DNA from: Pseudorhodobacter sp. MZDSW-24AT
Lineage (GTDB): Bacteria; Pseudomonadota; Alphaproteobacteria; Rhodobacterales; Rhodobacteraceae
Direction of reading: 5' to 3'
DNA length: 64,000 bases
NCBI RefSeq assembly: GCF_002794355.1
Contig: NZ_PGOI01000008.1
Coordinates: 620,001-684,000 of the forward strand
Part shown: positions 16,286 through 25,368 of the stretch, piece after piece
Layout: the number at the start of each line of letters is the position of its first letter
How positions within the stretch are numbered: the first letter of the stretch is position 1
Made by a program: the position numbers and the translations under genes
Notes under the pieces: generated by a model
The model's database searches: none
The model's input: the letters and a program-made list of their open reading frames with translations, nothing else
What the model was told of the DNA's origin: nothing

Positions 16286-17212
16286 ATGACCGATCCGCCG
16301 CCCCCCACGTTGACCGCTTTCGATTACGAAAGCCTGATCGATGCCCCGACTTGGGCGTTCATCCGTGCCACCGAAGCCGCCTATGCAGCGGAAGGCGCGG
16401 GATCTGAGATTTCCGATCAGCGCCGCGCCTATGATGCCATGTGCCGGGCGTTTTACGCAGGACGCCCCCCAGACATTCGCGTGGAGGAGACGCAAGTGGC
16501 GGGGATTGCCTGCCGTCGCTATCTTGGGCGCGGGCCGGTCGTGATCTATCTGCATGGCGGAGGTTTTGTTGTCGGCGGGCTGCACAGCCATGACGATATC
16601 TGCGCTGAGATTAGCGCGACAACCGGCTTGACGGTGCTGTCGGTTGATTACCGGCTTTGTCCGGAACACCCGCATCCTGCGGCCTATGAGGATTGCCTCG
16701 CCGTGGTCCGGGCCACACCCGGAGATCTTTTGCTGGCGGGCGACTCGGCCGGGGGCGCGCTGGCCGCTGCGGTCGCCGCGACGCTCCGCAGTTCGCGCGT
16801 CTTGGGACAGGTGCTGATCTATCCCGGCCTTGGGGGCGCGGGCGACAGCCACCGACGCCACGCACGGGCGCCGCTGCTGACCGCCGAAGACGTTGCCCTC
16901 TATGCCCGCCTTCGCGGCGCCGCGGGGGACGATGCCACCGCGTTTCCGCTGCGGGGTTCTGATTTCAGCGGTCTGCCGCCAACGCTCGCGCTTGCGGCGA
17001 CCTGCGACCCTTTGGCCGATGATGCGGTCGACTATGCTGCCCGGATCACTGCCGCCGGGGGCCGCGCCGTCGCGTTCACCGAGACGGGGCTTGTCCACGG
17101 GCATCTGCGCGCGCGTCATCGCGTGCCCCGCGCCCGTGAAAGTTTTGCGCGCGTCACATCCACCCTCGCCGCTTTTGCCGCAGGACGTTGGCCGTTTGGA
17201 GACCGCTCATGA
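16286..17212 (+). CDS. Alpha/beta hydrolase, hormone-sensitive-lipase-type esterase
   Basis: Predicted carboxylesterase of 308 residues acting on small esters in the cytoplasm. It has the HGGGF oxyanion motif (residues 90-94), the nucleophile elbow GDSAGG (Ser154), a CDPLADD aspartate loop and a C-terminal VHGHL histidine. The region after the histidine is rich in Arg and Ala. The start at 16286 fits the family; the upstream in-frame extension runs into the cold-shock terminator region. It overlaps the next gene by four bases (ATGA), so esterase and aldolase-like protein are coupled. Confidence 0.88.
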   Translation: MTDPPPPTLTAFDYESLIDAPTWAFIRATEAAYAAEGAGSEISDQRRAYDAMCRAFYAGRPPDIRVEETQVAGIACRRYLGRGPVVIYLHGGGFVVGGLHSHDDICAEISATTGLTVLSVDYRLCPEHPHPAAYEDCLAVVRATPGDLLLAGDSAGGALAAAVAATLRSSRVLGQVLIYPGLGGAGDSHRRHARAPLLTAEDVALYARLRGAAGDDATAFPLRGSDFSGLPPTLALAATCDPLADDAVDYAARITAAGGRAVAFTETGLVHGHLRARHRVPRARESFARVTSTLAAFAAGRWPFGDRS

Positions 17213-17955
17213 ACAGCTTGCCCCATCAGATGCACTGGACCGAACGCTGTGACATGGCAGCCGCGTTTCGCTGGACCGCGCGGCTGAACATGCATGAGGC
17301 GGTCGCCAACCATTTCAGCCTTTCGGTCAGCGAGGATGGCAGCCGGTTCCTGATCAACCCGGCGGGGCGTCATTTCAGCCGCATCACCGCCAGCAGCCTA
17401 ATCGAAAACGACGCCCATGACCCGACCACGCTGCAGCGCCCCGACGCGCCCGACCCCACCGCTTGGGGCCTGCACGGAAGCCTTCACCGGGCGTGCCCAC
17501 ATGCCGTCTGTGCGATGCATGTGCATTCGATCCATGCCACTGTGCTGGCCAGCTTGGCCGACAGCCGCCTGCCGGCGATCGACCAGACCACGGCGATGTT
17601 TCACAACCGCAGCGTGGTGGACGAGCACTATGGGGGAATGGCCTTTGAAGACGAGGCCGCCCGCTGTGTCAGCCTGCTGTCAGACCCGAAGATCACCACG
17701 CTGATCATGGGCAACCACGGTGTGCTGGTGATTGGCCGCACGGTCGCCGAAACCTTCAACCGGCTTTATTACTTCGAGCGCGCCGCAGAAACCTATATCC
17801 GCGCGCTGCAGACCGGGCGCCCCCTGCGCCTTCTGCCTGAAGCGATTGCCGAGAAAACGGCCCGTGAATGGGACAGTTATCCCGGATTTGCCGATGACCA
17901 TCTGCGCGAGATCCGGGCGATCCTTGAGGTCGAGGCGCCGGATTACGCGCAGTGA
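17209..17955 (+). CDS. Class II aldolase/adducin-domain protein
   Basis: Predicted zinc-dependent aldolase or decarboxylase of 248 residues. The family histidines are visible: HVHSIH (residues 104-109) and GNHGVLVIG for the third ligand. The N-terminal HEAVANHFSLSV motif is also typical. Related proteins include fuculose- and rhamnulose-phosphate aldolases and a less defined group that resembles adducin; this one belongs to the latter, and no substrate can be named. It is coupled to the upstream esterase, so the pair may process an ester of a hydroxy-carbonyl compound. Confidence 0.85.
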   Translation: MNSLPHQMHWTERCDMAAAFRWTARLNMHEAVANHFSLSVSEDGSRFLINPAGRHFSRITASSLIENDAHDPTTLQRPDAPDPTAWGLHGSLHRACPHAVCAMHVHSIHATVLASLADSRLPAIDQTTAMFHNRSVVDEHYGGMAFEDEAARCVSLLSDPKITTLIMGNHGVLVIGRTVAETFNRLYYFERAAETYIRALQTGRPLRLLPEAIAEKTAREWDSYPGFADDHLREIRAILEVEAPDYAQ

Positions 17956-18002
17956 CGCTGGCTCTGAAATGGTCCGCGCGCGGCCAATGCCGGATGCGCT
18001 CC

Positions 18003-18030
18003 GCGCGGGAGTATTTCAGAAAGGTGCAAG
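18003..18030 (+). repeat. Dispersed repeat, copy 1 (GCGGGAGTATTT...GTGCAAG)
   Basis: The stretch gcgcgggagtattt followed by cagaaaggtgcaag closely matches the reverse complement of 19694-19719, allowing for small changes. It lies between the aldolase-like gene and the end of the ABC operon. Similar short elements with a GGAGTATTT core are frequent between genes of Rhodobacterales, as far as I recall. Confidence 0.5.
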
Positions 18031-18044
18031 ACCTGCGGGCAGAC

Positions 18045-19679
18045 CTAATGCCCGGCGGCGGCCATCTTGCGGCTGTCCAGCACGCCTTCGAGCCAGCCGA
18101 GCTTCATGTCCGGCACCGAAGACAGAAGAAGTTCGGTATAGGCGTCATAAGGGGGGGCCAGAACATCGGTCTTGCTGCCATAACGGCGGACTTCGCCGCG
18201 ATACATCACCGCAATCCGGTCGGCGATGGCGCGCACGGTGGCCAGATCATGGGTGATGAAGAGATAAGCCACCCCCTCCGCCGCTTGTAAGTCAAGCAGA
18301 AGCTTGAGAATGCCGTCGGCCACCAACGGGTCCAGCGCCGAGGTTACCTCATCACAGATGATGAGCCGGGGCTTGGCGGCAAGCGCACGGGCGATGCAGA
18401 CCCGTTGTTTCTGCCCCCCGGAAAGCTCGGCCGGGTAGCGATCAATGAAGCCCTTGCCCATTTCGATCTGATCGAGCAACTCCTGCACGCGGGCCCGTTT
18501 GGCCTCTCCCTTCAGGCCAAAATAGAATTCCAAGGGGCGCCCGATAATGGTGCCAACGGTTTGACGCGGGTTCATGGCGGTGTCGGCCATCTGATAGATC
18601 ATCTGCACCTCACGCAGATCATCCCGGCTGCGCGCGGCAAGATCGGGCGCGAGGTTGCGCCCGGCAAAGCGGATCTGACCCTGCCCCGGCGGCAGAAGCC
18701 CGGTGATCACGCGGGCCAGCGTCGATTTTCCCGATCCACTCTCCCCGACCACCGCCAAGGTCTGGCCGGCCGGCAGATCCAGCGTGATGTTCTTGAGCAC
18801 ATCGAAAGACGTGCCCTGATAGCGCGCGGTGACGTTTTGAATCTGCAAGACCGCAGGCGCATCCGATTTCTCAACATGGTCGAGCGAGCGCACCGAGACC
18901 AGTGCCTGCGTATAAGGCTCGGCCGGGGCGGTGATGATCTGCGCCGTGGACCCGTATTCCACGCGCTTGCCATGACGCAACACCAGAATATCATCTGCCA
19001 CTTGCGCGACAACCGCGAGATCATGTGTGATGTAAAGAGCCGCCACCCCCGTATCGCGGATGGCCTCTTTGATTGCGGCCAGCACCTCGATCTGCGTGGT
19101 CACATCCAGCGCCGTGGTCGGCTCGTCAAAGATCACCAGATCCGGCTTCGGGCACAGCGCCATCGCCGTCATCGCGCGCTGCAATTGCCCGCCCGAGACC
19201 TGATGCGGGTACCGCTTGCCGAACCGCTCGGGGTTCGGCAGGCCCAGCTTGCGAAAGAGCAGGATCGCGCGCGCCTCGGCCTCGGCCCGGGTCATCACCT
19301 TGTGCAGGAGGCTGGTCTCGATCACCTGATCCATCAGCGGAATCGCCGGGTTGAAGGCCGCCGCTGCCGATTGCGCCACATAAGTCACCTCGCGCCCGCG
19401 CAAGGCCCGCAGCGCTTTGGCGTCGGCCAGCCGGATATCACGCCCGTTGAGCGCAATCGTGCCCCCCGTCAGACGCACGCCGCCCCGGCCATAGGCCATG
19501 GACGACAGGCCGATGGTCGATTTGCCTGCCCCCGATTCCCCGATCAGGCCAAGCACCCGCCCCTTGTCGACCGACACCGAGACATCATCGACCAACACCA
19601 CATCCCGCGGTGGTTCTCCCGGCGGATAAGAGGTCGCCTCGATGCGCAGGTTGCGAATGTCCAACAGGGTGTCAGCCAT
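18045..19679 (-). CDS. ABC transporter ATP-binding protein, two fused ATPase domains (Dpp/Opp type)
   Basis: Energises the neighbouring permease pair for uptake of a peptide-like or other small solute. The 544-residue protein combines a DppD-like and a DppF-like half. First half: Walker A GESGAGKST, an unusual signature VSGGQLQRA, Walker [13 protein letters not shown]. Second half: GESGSGKST, LSGGQKQRV and LIICDEVTSALD. The start at 19679 (MADTLLDIRN) follows the repeat region; a start at 19709 is inside it. It is the last gene of the operon esterase-SBP-permease-permease-ATPase, separated from the permease by a repeat with a GC hairpin. Confidence 0.9.
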   Translation of the reverse strand: MADTLLDIRNLRIEATSYPPGEPPRDVVLVDDVSVSVDKGRVLGLIGESGAGKSTIGLSSMAYGRGGVRLTGGTIALNGRDIRLADAKALRALRGREVTYVAQSAAAAFNPAIPLMDQVIETSLLHKVMTRAEAEARAILLFRKLGLPNPERFGKRYPHQVSGGQLQRAMTAMALCPKPDLVIFDEPTTALDVTTQIEVLAAIKEAIRDTGVAALYITHDLAVVAQVADDILVLRHGKRVEYGSTAQIITAPAEPYTQALVSVRSLDHVEKSDAPAVLQIQNVTARYQGTSFDVLKNITLDLPAGQTLAVVGESGSGKSTLARVITGLLPPGQGQIRFAGRNLAPDLAARSRDDLREVQMIYQMADTAMNPRQTVGTIIGRPLEFYFGLKGEAKRARVQELLDQIEMGKGFIDRYPAELSGGQKQRVCIARALAAKPRLIICDEVTSALDPLVADGILKLLLDLQAAEGVAYLFITHDLATVRAIADRIAVMYRGEVRRYGSKTDVLAPPYDAYTELLLSSVPDMKLGWLEGVLDSRKMAAAGH

Positions 19680-19693
19680 GCGGTGTCTCCTGA

Positions 19694-19746
19694 CTTGCAG
19701 CTTTTCCAAATACTCCGCGGGGGGTCTGGGGGGCGCGAAGCCCCCC
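19694..19746 (-). repeat. Dispersed repeat, copy 2, with attached GC hairpin
   Basis: 19694-19719 is the inverted counterpart of the repeat at 18003-18030 (GGAGTATTT core, GTGCAAG/CTGCAAG end). It is joined to a GC hairpin, GGGGGGC (19728-19734) with GCCCCCC (19740-19746), and lies between the second permease and ATPase genes of the same operon, so the ATPase may be expressed at a lower level. Confidence 0.55.
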
Positions 19747-19775
19747 GGGGGCAGCCGCTGCGCAAGGCGTCAGGA

Positions 19776-20588
19776 TCATCCGCGCCCCCCTTTCAGGCTG
19801 GTCGTGCGCGACAGCACCCAATCGGCCACCAGATTGACCGAGATCGCCAGCGCTGCGATGGCAAAGGCCGGGATCAGCGCCGCCGGGATGCCATAGACCA
19901 GACCCGAAGCGTTCTCCTTCACAATGCCGCCCCAATCGGCCAGCGGCGGTTGCACGCCCAGGCCCAGGAAAGACAGGGTCGAGATGAACAGGACCGCAAA
20001 AATAAAGCGCAACCCCAGTTCGGCCACCAAGGGCGACAAAGCATTCGGCAGGATCTCGCGGAAGATGATCCACCCCCAGCCCTCCCCGCGCAGGCGTGCC
20101 GCTTCGACATAGTCCATCACCGTGATGTCCACCGCCACCGCGCGCGCCAAGCGGAACACCCGCGTTGCATCCAGCAGACCCATCACAAGGATCAGCACCG
20201 TCAGCGTGACGGGCAAGACCGACAGGATCACCAAAGCAAGGATCAGCGCCGGGATGGCCATGACCAGATCGACAAGGCGGCTGAGCCCCTGATCCACCCA
20301 CCCGCCAGCGACCGCAGCCGAAAACCCAAGCACAGAACCAAGCGTAAAACTCAGGATCGTCGCGGCAGAGGCCACGAAAATCGTGGTTTGCCCGCCATAG
20401 ATCATCCGGGTCAGCAGGTCGCGACCGATGGCATCGGTGCCCAGCAAATGCGCGCCAGAGGCCGGGTCCCAGACCCCGCCGACGATCTCGGCCATGCCAT
20501 AGGGCGCGATCAACGGCGCCAGAATCGCGGCGAGGAAGAAAGCCCCGGTGAAGACCATCCCCACCAGAGCGGACAAAGGTATCCTCAT
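19776..20588 (-). CDS. ABC transporter permease, DppC/OppC type
   Basis: Inner-membrane subunit of 270 residues with about six helices. It carries the DppC hallmarks PLIAPYG, LLGTDAIGRDLLTRMIYGGQTTIFV and the EAA loop EAARLRGEGWGWIIFREILPNALSPLV, then LSFLGLGVQPPLADWG. Its start overlaps the stop of the DppB-like gene by four bases. Together they form the channel for the Tat-exported binding protein encoded upstream. Confidence 0.93.
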   Translation of the reverse strand: MRIPLSALVGMVFTGAFFLAAILAPLIAPYGMAEIVGGVWDPASGAHLLGTDAIGRDLLTRMIYGGQTTIFVASAATILSFTLGSVLGFSAAVAGGWVDQGLSRLVDLVMAIPALILALVILSVLPVTLTVLILVMGLLDATRVFRLARAVAVDITVMDYVEAARLRGEGWGWIIFREILPNALSPLVAELGLRFIFAVLFISTLSFLGLGVQPPLADWGGIVKENASGLVYGIPAALIPAFAIAALAISVNLVADWVLSRTTSLKGGRG

Positions 20589-21541
20589 TTCGGGTGCCTC
20601 AGTCTTGGGTTGGCAAGGATCGAGATCACATCCGCAAGGATATTCAGCCCGATATAGACAGCGGCAAAGATCAGCCCCACCGCCTGCACCACCGGCAGGT
20701 CGCGCTTGGCCACATGGTCCACCAGATACTGGCCCATGCCGGGGTAGACAAAGACCACCTCAACCACCACGACCCCCACCACCAGATAGGCAAGGTTGAG
20801 CATCACGACATTCACCACCGGTGCGATGGCATTGGGAAAGGCGTGGCGCCAGATCACCTTCATCGGCGACAGGCCCTTCAGCTCGGCTGTTTCGATATAG
20901 GCCGATTGCATCACGTTGAGGATCGCGGCCCGTGTCATGCGCATCATATGGGCCAGCACCACCAGCACCAGCACGATCACCGGCAGGATCACCGCGTTCA
21001 GCCGCTCCATCAATCCCATACCGGGAAAGACCATGGCGACCGACGGGAAGAGCTGCCATTTGACGGCCAGAAAATACAGAACCAGATAGCCCACCACAAA
21101 CTCGGGCAGGCTGATGGTCGACAGCGTCACGCCAGAGATCAGCTTATCCGGCCAGCGCCCGTTGTAACGCGCGGCGACCAGCCCCAGCAGGATGGCCAGC
21201 GGCACCGAGATCACCGCTGCCCAGAACGCCAGAAACAGCGTATTGCCCAAACGCTGCCCGATGGCCGTGGCGATGTCGGTGCCGTTGGAAATCGAGGTTC
21301 CCAGATCGCCGGTCAGGACACCGCCAAGCCAATTGAAATAGCGCGTGAGCGGGGGTTGATCCAACCCCATTTCGGCGCGCAGATTGGCAAGCGCTTGCGG
21401 CGTGGCCGACTGGCCCAGAATGGCCTGCGCCGTATCGCCCGGCAGCGCCGCGACGCCCAGAAAGATCACGGCTGACACCGCCAGCAACAAAAGGAAGCCC
21501 AGCGCAACGCGCTGGACAACCAAGGTCAAGACCGGATGCAC
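20585..21541 (-). CDS. ABC transporter permease, DppB/OppB type
   Basis: Inner-membrane subunit of 318 residues. N-terminal LALSVQRVALGFLLLLAVSAVIF-type helix, the ALPGDTAQAILGQSATPQAL segment, and the EAA loop (AELKGLSPMKVIWRHAFPNAIAP) identify the DppB type; it ends YVGLNILADVISILANPRLRHPK-like. It starts 12 bases after the SBP gene. Unlike the other three systems in this window, no hairpin separates SBP and permease genes. Confidence 0.93.
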   Translation of the reverse strand: MHPVLTLVVQRVALGFLLLLAVSAVIFLGVAALPGDTAQAILGQSATPQALANLRAEMGLDQPPLTRYFNWLGGVLTGDLGTSISNGTDIATAIGQRLGNTLFLAFWAAVISVPLAILLGLVAARYNGRWPDKLISGVTLSTISLPEFVVGYLVLYFLAVKWQLFPSVAMVFPGMGLMERLNAVILPVIVLVLVVLAHMMRMTRAAILNVMQSAYIETAELKGLSPMKVIWRHAFPNAIAPVVNVVMLNLAYLVVGVVVVEVVFVYPGMGQYLVDHVAKRDLPVVQAVGLIFAAVYIGLNILADVISILANPRLRHPK

Positions 21542-21553
21542 GCGCCCCGGCCC

Positions 21554-23137
21554 TTATGCCAGCCAGCACTTGACATGGGCACGGCCGTTCATCAGCTCGC
21601 CATTGGGGTCGGGCTCCCAGCCCTGCACCTCGTCGCGCACCGCCTCAACGAAATCGTTGAACATCGGCAGGATCAGGCCGCCTTCGTCGCGCACCATTTT
21701 GGCCATTTCCGAATAGGTGGCCTTGCGGGTGTCGCTGTTCAGCTCGGCCCGAGCGGCAAGCAGCAATTCGTCAAACTTGGCGTTCTTGAACCGGGTGTCG
21801 TTCCAGTCGGCGGTGGAGAGGTAGGCTGTGGCATACATCTGGTCCTGCACCGGTCGCCCGCCCCAGTAGCTCGCGCAGAAGGGGGCCACGTTCCAGACGT
21901 TCGACCAATAGCCATCATCAGGCTCGCGCTTGATTTCCAGCGGGATGCCGGCGGCATTGGCCGATTGCTGGAAAAGCTGGGCGGCTTCGACCGCACCCGG
22001 GAAAGCGCCTTGCGCCACCTGAAGGATGATCGGGCTGCCGTCATGGCCGGATTTGGCATAGTGGTCGGCGGCGGCGGCAGGATCGTATTCACGCTGCGGG
22101 ATGCTGTCATCAAACAGCGGATAGGCGGCGTTGATCGGAAAGTCATTGCCGATGCTGCCCAGCCCGCCCAAGATCTTGTCGACCATTTCCTGACGGTTGA
22201 TCGCCAATTTCAGGGCCGTGCGCAGATCATTGTTGTCGAACGGCGCCGTGTCGCAATGCATGATAAACACGTAATGCCCGCGTCCCGGCACCGATTTCAC
22301 CTGCACGCCCGGCGCGCGCTTGAGCAGTTCGGCGATCTTGGGATCGACGCGGTTGATCATATGAACCTGCCCCGATTGCACCGCCGAGGTGCGGGCAGTG
22401 CCATCGTTGATGACCAGAATTTCGGTCTGATCGGCGTGGCCGATGGTGTCGTCGAAATAGTTGGCGAATTTCTCGAACCCGTGGCGCACACCCGGTTCAT
22501 GCACCACGACCTTGTAAGGCCCGGCGCCCACCCCTTCGGTCGGGTTGTCAACGCCGCCGTTGGGTTGGATCACAAGGTGATAATCGGCCAGAAGGAAAGG
22601 CAGGTCGGCGTTGCCGCTGGCAAGTTTCAGCGTGACCATATCGCCTTCGGCCGACATCTCGCTGATGCCCTGCACGATGCCCAGCGCGCCGGATTGCGAT
22701 TTCTCATCGGTGTGACGGCGCAAGGTCGCGACCACGTCTTCGGCGGTGACGGTTTTGCCATTATGGAACTCGACGCCTTGGCGGATCTTGAACTTCCATT
22801 CGGTCGCATCGGCATTGGCGCTGACCTCTTCGGCGATCCGCATGACCACTTCACCGCCCGCGCTGACATCCACCAGCATCTCGCCCCAAGTGTAATTCAC
22901 GGCAAAGGGCACTTCAGAGGCCGCAAGGGCGGGATCAAGGCTGTTGGTGGACTCGCCCCCTTGCATCCCCATGCGGATCAGACCGCCTTTCTTGGGCTGA
23001 GCATGCGCAGCCTTGGTGAACAACGCCGAGGCCAAGCCTGCGGAAAGACCCAAGGCGGTGGTGCGCCCCACGAACTCACGGCGCGACATCCGGCCTGCTT
23101 GGGCGGCAGCAATCATACGGTCAAGCGGATCTGTCAT
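21554..23137 (-). CDS. ABC substrate-binding protein, SBP family 5, Tat-exported
   Basis: Periplasmic receptor for a peptide-like or other solute; 527 residues. The N-terminus holds a twin-arginine signal (MSRREFVGRTTALGLS, cleavage after AHA near residue 48), so it is exported folded. The order is the normal one for the family: GGLIRMGMQGG..TNSLDP, then FKIRQGVEFHNGKTVTAEDVV, then the lobe II part, and near the end LLLAARAELNSDTRKATYSEM. The start at 23137 (MTDPLDRMIAAAQ) agrees with family members. Transcribed after the acyl-esterase gene. Specificity unknown. Confidence 0.92.
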   Translation of the reverse strand: MTDPLDRMIAAAQAGRMSRREFVGRTTALGLSAGLASALFTKAAHAQPKKGGLIRMGMQGGESTNSLDPALAASEVPFAVNYTWGEMLVDVSAGGEVVMRIAEEVSANADATEWKFKIRQGVEFHNGKTVTAEDVVATLRRHTDEKSQSGALGIVQGISEMSAEGDMVTLKLASGNADLPFLLADYHLVIQPNGGVDNPTEGVGAGPYKVVVHEPGVRHGFEKFANYFDDTIGHADQTEILVINDGTARTSAVQSGQVHMINRVDPKIAELLKRAPGVQVKSVPGRGHYVFIMHCDTAPFDNNDLRTALKLAINRQEMVDKILGGLGSIGNDFPINAAYPLFDDSIPQREYDPAAAADHYAKSGHDGSPIILQVAQGAFPGAVEAAQLFQQSANAAGIPLEIKREPDDGYWSNVWNVAPFCASYWGGRPVQDQMYATAYLSTADWNDTRFKNAKFDELLLAARAELNSDTRKATYSEMAKMVRDEGGLILPMFNDFVEAVRDEVQGWEPDPNGELMNGRAHVKCWLA

Positions 23138-23254
23138 TCTGGTCGTCTCCCTGAATGGCGGCGGTTTTCCCACCCCGGTTTTGTTGATTGGTGAGTCAAT
23201 AGAAACGGGTGTTTTGCCATCGGGCAACGATTCGTGGCCCTTCACACGATTTTT

Positions 23255-25270
23255 TCAGACAAAGCGGCGCGGCACCTTTTCCTTGAAATCACGGGAAAAG
23301 ATCAGCTCATCGCCTTCCCAAGCGGCCAAAGTGGCATGCATGTGCAGATGCGACGCATCGCCAAACATTTGCGCCGTCACCTGCGTGCGCACCCGCCACG
23401 CCTCGCGCGACAGGCGCTGCTCCCAGACATGGGTGGCGCGGGCGCTCAGCGGGTCGTCGGGGTGGATTTCCCAGCGTTCGGTCAGCGTCTCACCCGTGCA
23501 CAGCCCGTGGCTCAGGTTTTCGACATCCCCCCCATCCTCCAGCACGCAAAGCGCGCGGGCGCCGGTGATCAGATCGGTCTCGACACAGCGGCGCGATTGC
23601 CCCTTGCGCAACACCCGGTGCGCCCAAGGCGTTGCGGCCTCGGGCGCGGGCGGGGACCAGCTGTCGCCCCCCTGATGCAGGGGCAGGGTCAGGCGGCCTT
23701 GGGTCAATGTCAGTTGGGCTTTGGCGGGCGAGGGCCAGAGGAAAGGCCAGTAGCTGTTCGACAGCGCCAGCCGCAGGCGATGGCCGGGGGAAAGGCGGTA
23801 GGCCATCTGGTCAAGATCGAAGGAAATCTCTTCCGCTTTGCCCGGCGTCATCGGCTCTGGCGCGGCCCGATCGTGACGGTGGCAAAGGTTCAGCATCCCA
23901 TGCGCGATGCGCACCGAAGTGCCATCCGGGGCCACGTCACACAGCCGCGCCACCACAAGGCCAAGCGGCTGGTCCGAGGCCAGCCGCAACCGTAGGCGGG
24001 CGGCGCCCAGAAGCGACAGGGGCGCGTCCAGCACCGGCCCGTCAAAGCAGAGGCTGAGCGCGTCATCCGGGGCCTGATCGCCGGGCATTTCCGCGTTCAG
24101 ACCCATGGGAAAGAACTCGCCCGCCCAGAGGCCAAGGTGTTGCGCTGTCGACACAATCCGCTCAAAACCTGAGGTTTCGACTTGCCCCAATATCCCGCCG
24201 CCGTCTGCGGTGACACCCAGATGCAGATCCTGCGCCGTGACCTGCGGGCTGGGCCAGTCCGCCTCGGCCACCCAATGCCCGGCGCGGTGGCGGGCCGAGG
24301 CATCGGGTGGGGCAGAGTGCAGCATGTAGGCGCGCATGGCCGGATCGGCCTCGGCCCCGTTGGGCAGGCCCTTGAGCCAGCGGTCCCACCAGCGCAGCGC
24401 CTCTTGCAGAAAGCCGATGGCCGGGCCCGGCACCGCCGTGTGCGGATATTGATGCACCCAAGGGCCGATGATGCCTTTGGCGCCCACATGGCGCACCAGC
24501 GCATCGACCGTGTTCATATAATTGTCGGCCCAGCCCCCGATCGACAGCACCGGCACCTGCACGCGTGCGAAATCCTCGCAGATGGAACCATGCTGCCAAT
24601 AGGCGTCGCGCGCCTGATGTGCGGCCCAGCGCGGCGCAAGCCACGGATTAGCCTCCAGCCGCCGGAGCCAATCCGCGCGCCAATCGGGGCGCAGCGCGGG
24701 ATCGGCGGGGCGGCTGGAGAAGGACAGCATCACCGCGCCCCAGCCGAAATTCTCGCCCAGAAGGCAGCCCCCCTTGAAATGGATATCATCGGCGAAACGG
24801 TCCGTGGTCGAGCAAACCGAGATCACCGCCTTGAGCGCAGGGGGCTGCAGAAAGGCGGTTTGCAGACAATTGAAGCCTCCCCAGCTTTTGCCCATCATGC
24901 CCACTGCGCCCGTGCACCACGGCTGTGCGGCCAGCCATGCGATCACATCGCAGGCATCCTGCAATTCCTGCGCCGTGTATTCATCTGTCATCAGCCCGTC
25001 ACTGTCACCATTGCCGCGCATATCGACCCGCACGCAGGCATAGCCGTGGCCGGCAACATAAGGGTGCATCAGCTCATCGCGGGGCAGCGTGCCATCCCGC
25101 TTGCGGTAAGGAATGTATTCCAGCACGGCTGGCACCGGATGCTCTGCCGCATCTTGAGGCAGCCAGACCCGTGCCGAAAGGCGGGTGCCATCGGGCATCA
25201 CGATGCCCATGTCCTCGACCTCGCGGATCGAACGCGGAAAGTCCGTTACTGTTTTCAAGGCATCCCCCAT
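23255..25270 (-). CDS. CocE/NonD-type acyl esterase (X-Pro dipeptidyl-peptidase S15 family)
   Basis: Predicted hydrolase of 671 residues. The alpha/beta hydrolase domain (residues 15-290) has EYIPYRKRDGTLPRDE, VRVDMRGNGDSDG and the nucleophile elbow GKSWGG (Ser129), with GWADNYMNT providing the aspartate region and GPWVHQYPH the histidine. A C-terminal jelly-roll (about 310-540) follows, as in cocaine esterase and glutaryl-acylases, and then an additional C-terminal segment to residue 671. No signal peptide, so cytoplasmic. First gene of the transporter operon, 98 bases from the divergent choline-sulfatase gene. It may hydrolyse an ester or amide brought in by the transporter. Confidence 0.88.
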   Translation of the reverse strand: MGDALKTVTDFPRSIREVEDMGIVMPDGTRLSARVWLPQDAAEHPVPAVLEYIPYRKRDGTLPRDELMHPYVAGHGYACVRVDMRGNGDSDGLMTDEYTAQELQDACDVIAWLAAQPWCTGAVGMMGKSWGGFNCLQTAFLQPPALKAVISVCSTTDRFADDIHFKGGCLLGENFGWGAVMLSFSSRPADPALRPDWRADWLRRLEANPWLAPRWAAHQARDAYWQHGSICEDFARVQVPVLSIGGWADNYMNTVDALVRHVGAKGIIGPWVHQYPHTAVPGPAIGFLQEALRWWDRWLKGLPNGAEADPAMRAYMLHSAPPDASARHRAGHWVAEADWPSPQVTAQDLHLGVTADGGGILGQVETSGFERIVSTAQHLGLWAGEFFPMGLNAEMPGDQAPDDALSLCFDGPVLDAPLSLLGAARLRLRLASDQPLGLVVARLCDVAPDGTSVRIAHGMLNLCHRHDRAAPEPMTPGKAEEISFDLDQMAYRLSPGHRLRLALSNSYWPFLWPSPAKAQLTLTQGRLTLPLHQGGDSWSPPAPEAATPWAHRVLRKGQSRRCVETDLITGARALCVLEDGGDVENLSHGLCTGETLTERWEIHPDDPLSARATHVWEQRLSREAWRVRTQVTAQMFGDASHLHMHATLAAWEGDELIFSRDFKEKVPRRFV

Positions 25271-25368
25271 GGTGGCGCATTTGGCTTGCGCGGGTCGCCT
25301 GTGATCAAGACAAGGAAAGGCACGCTTTGCAAGCTTGGGCCGACGTGCCAGCCAGAAGGATACCGCCG

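Noticed and set aside
18405-20657. Long plus-strand open frame (750 codons) opposite the ABC operon
   Set aside because: Antisense of clear ATPase and permease genes; product lacks any motif.
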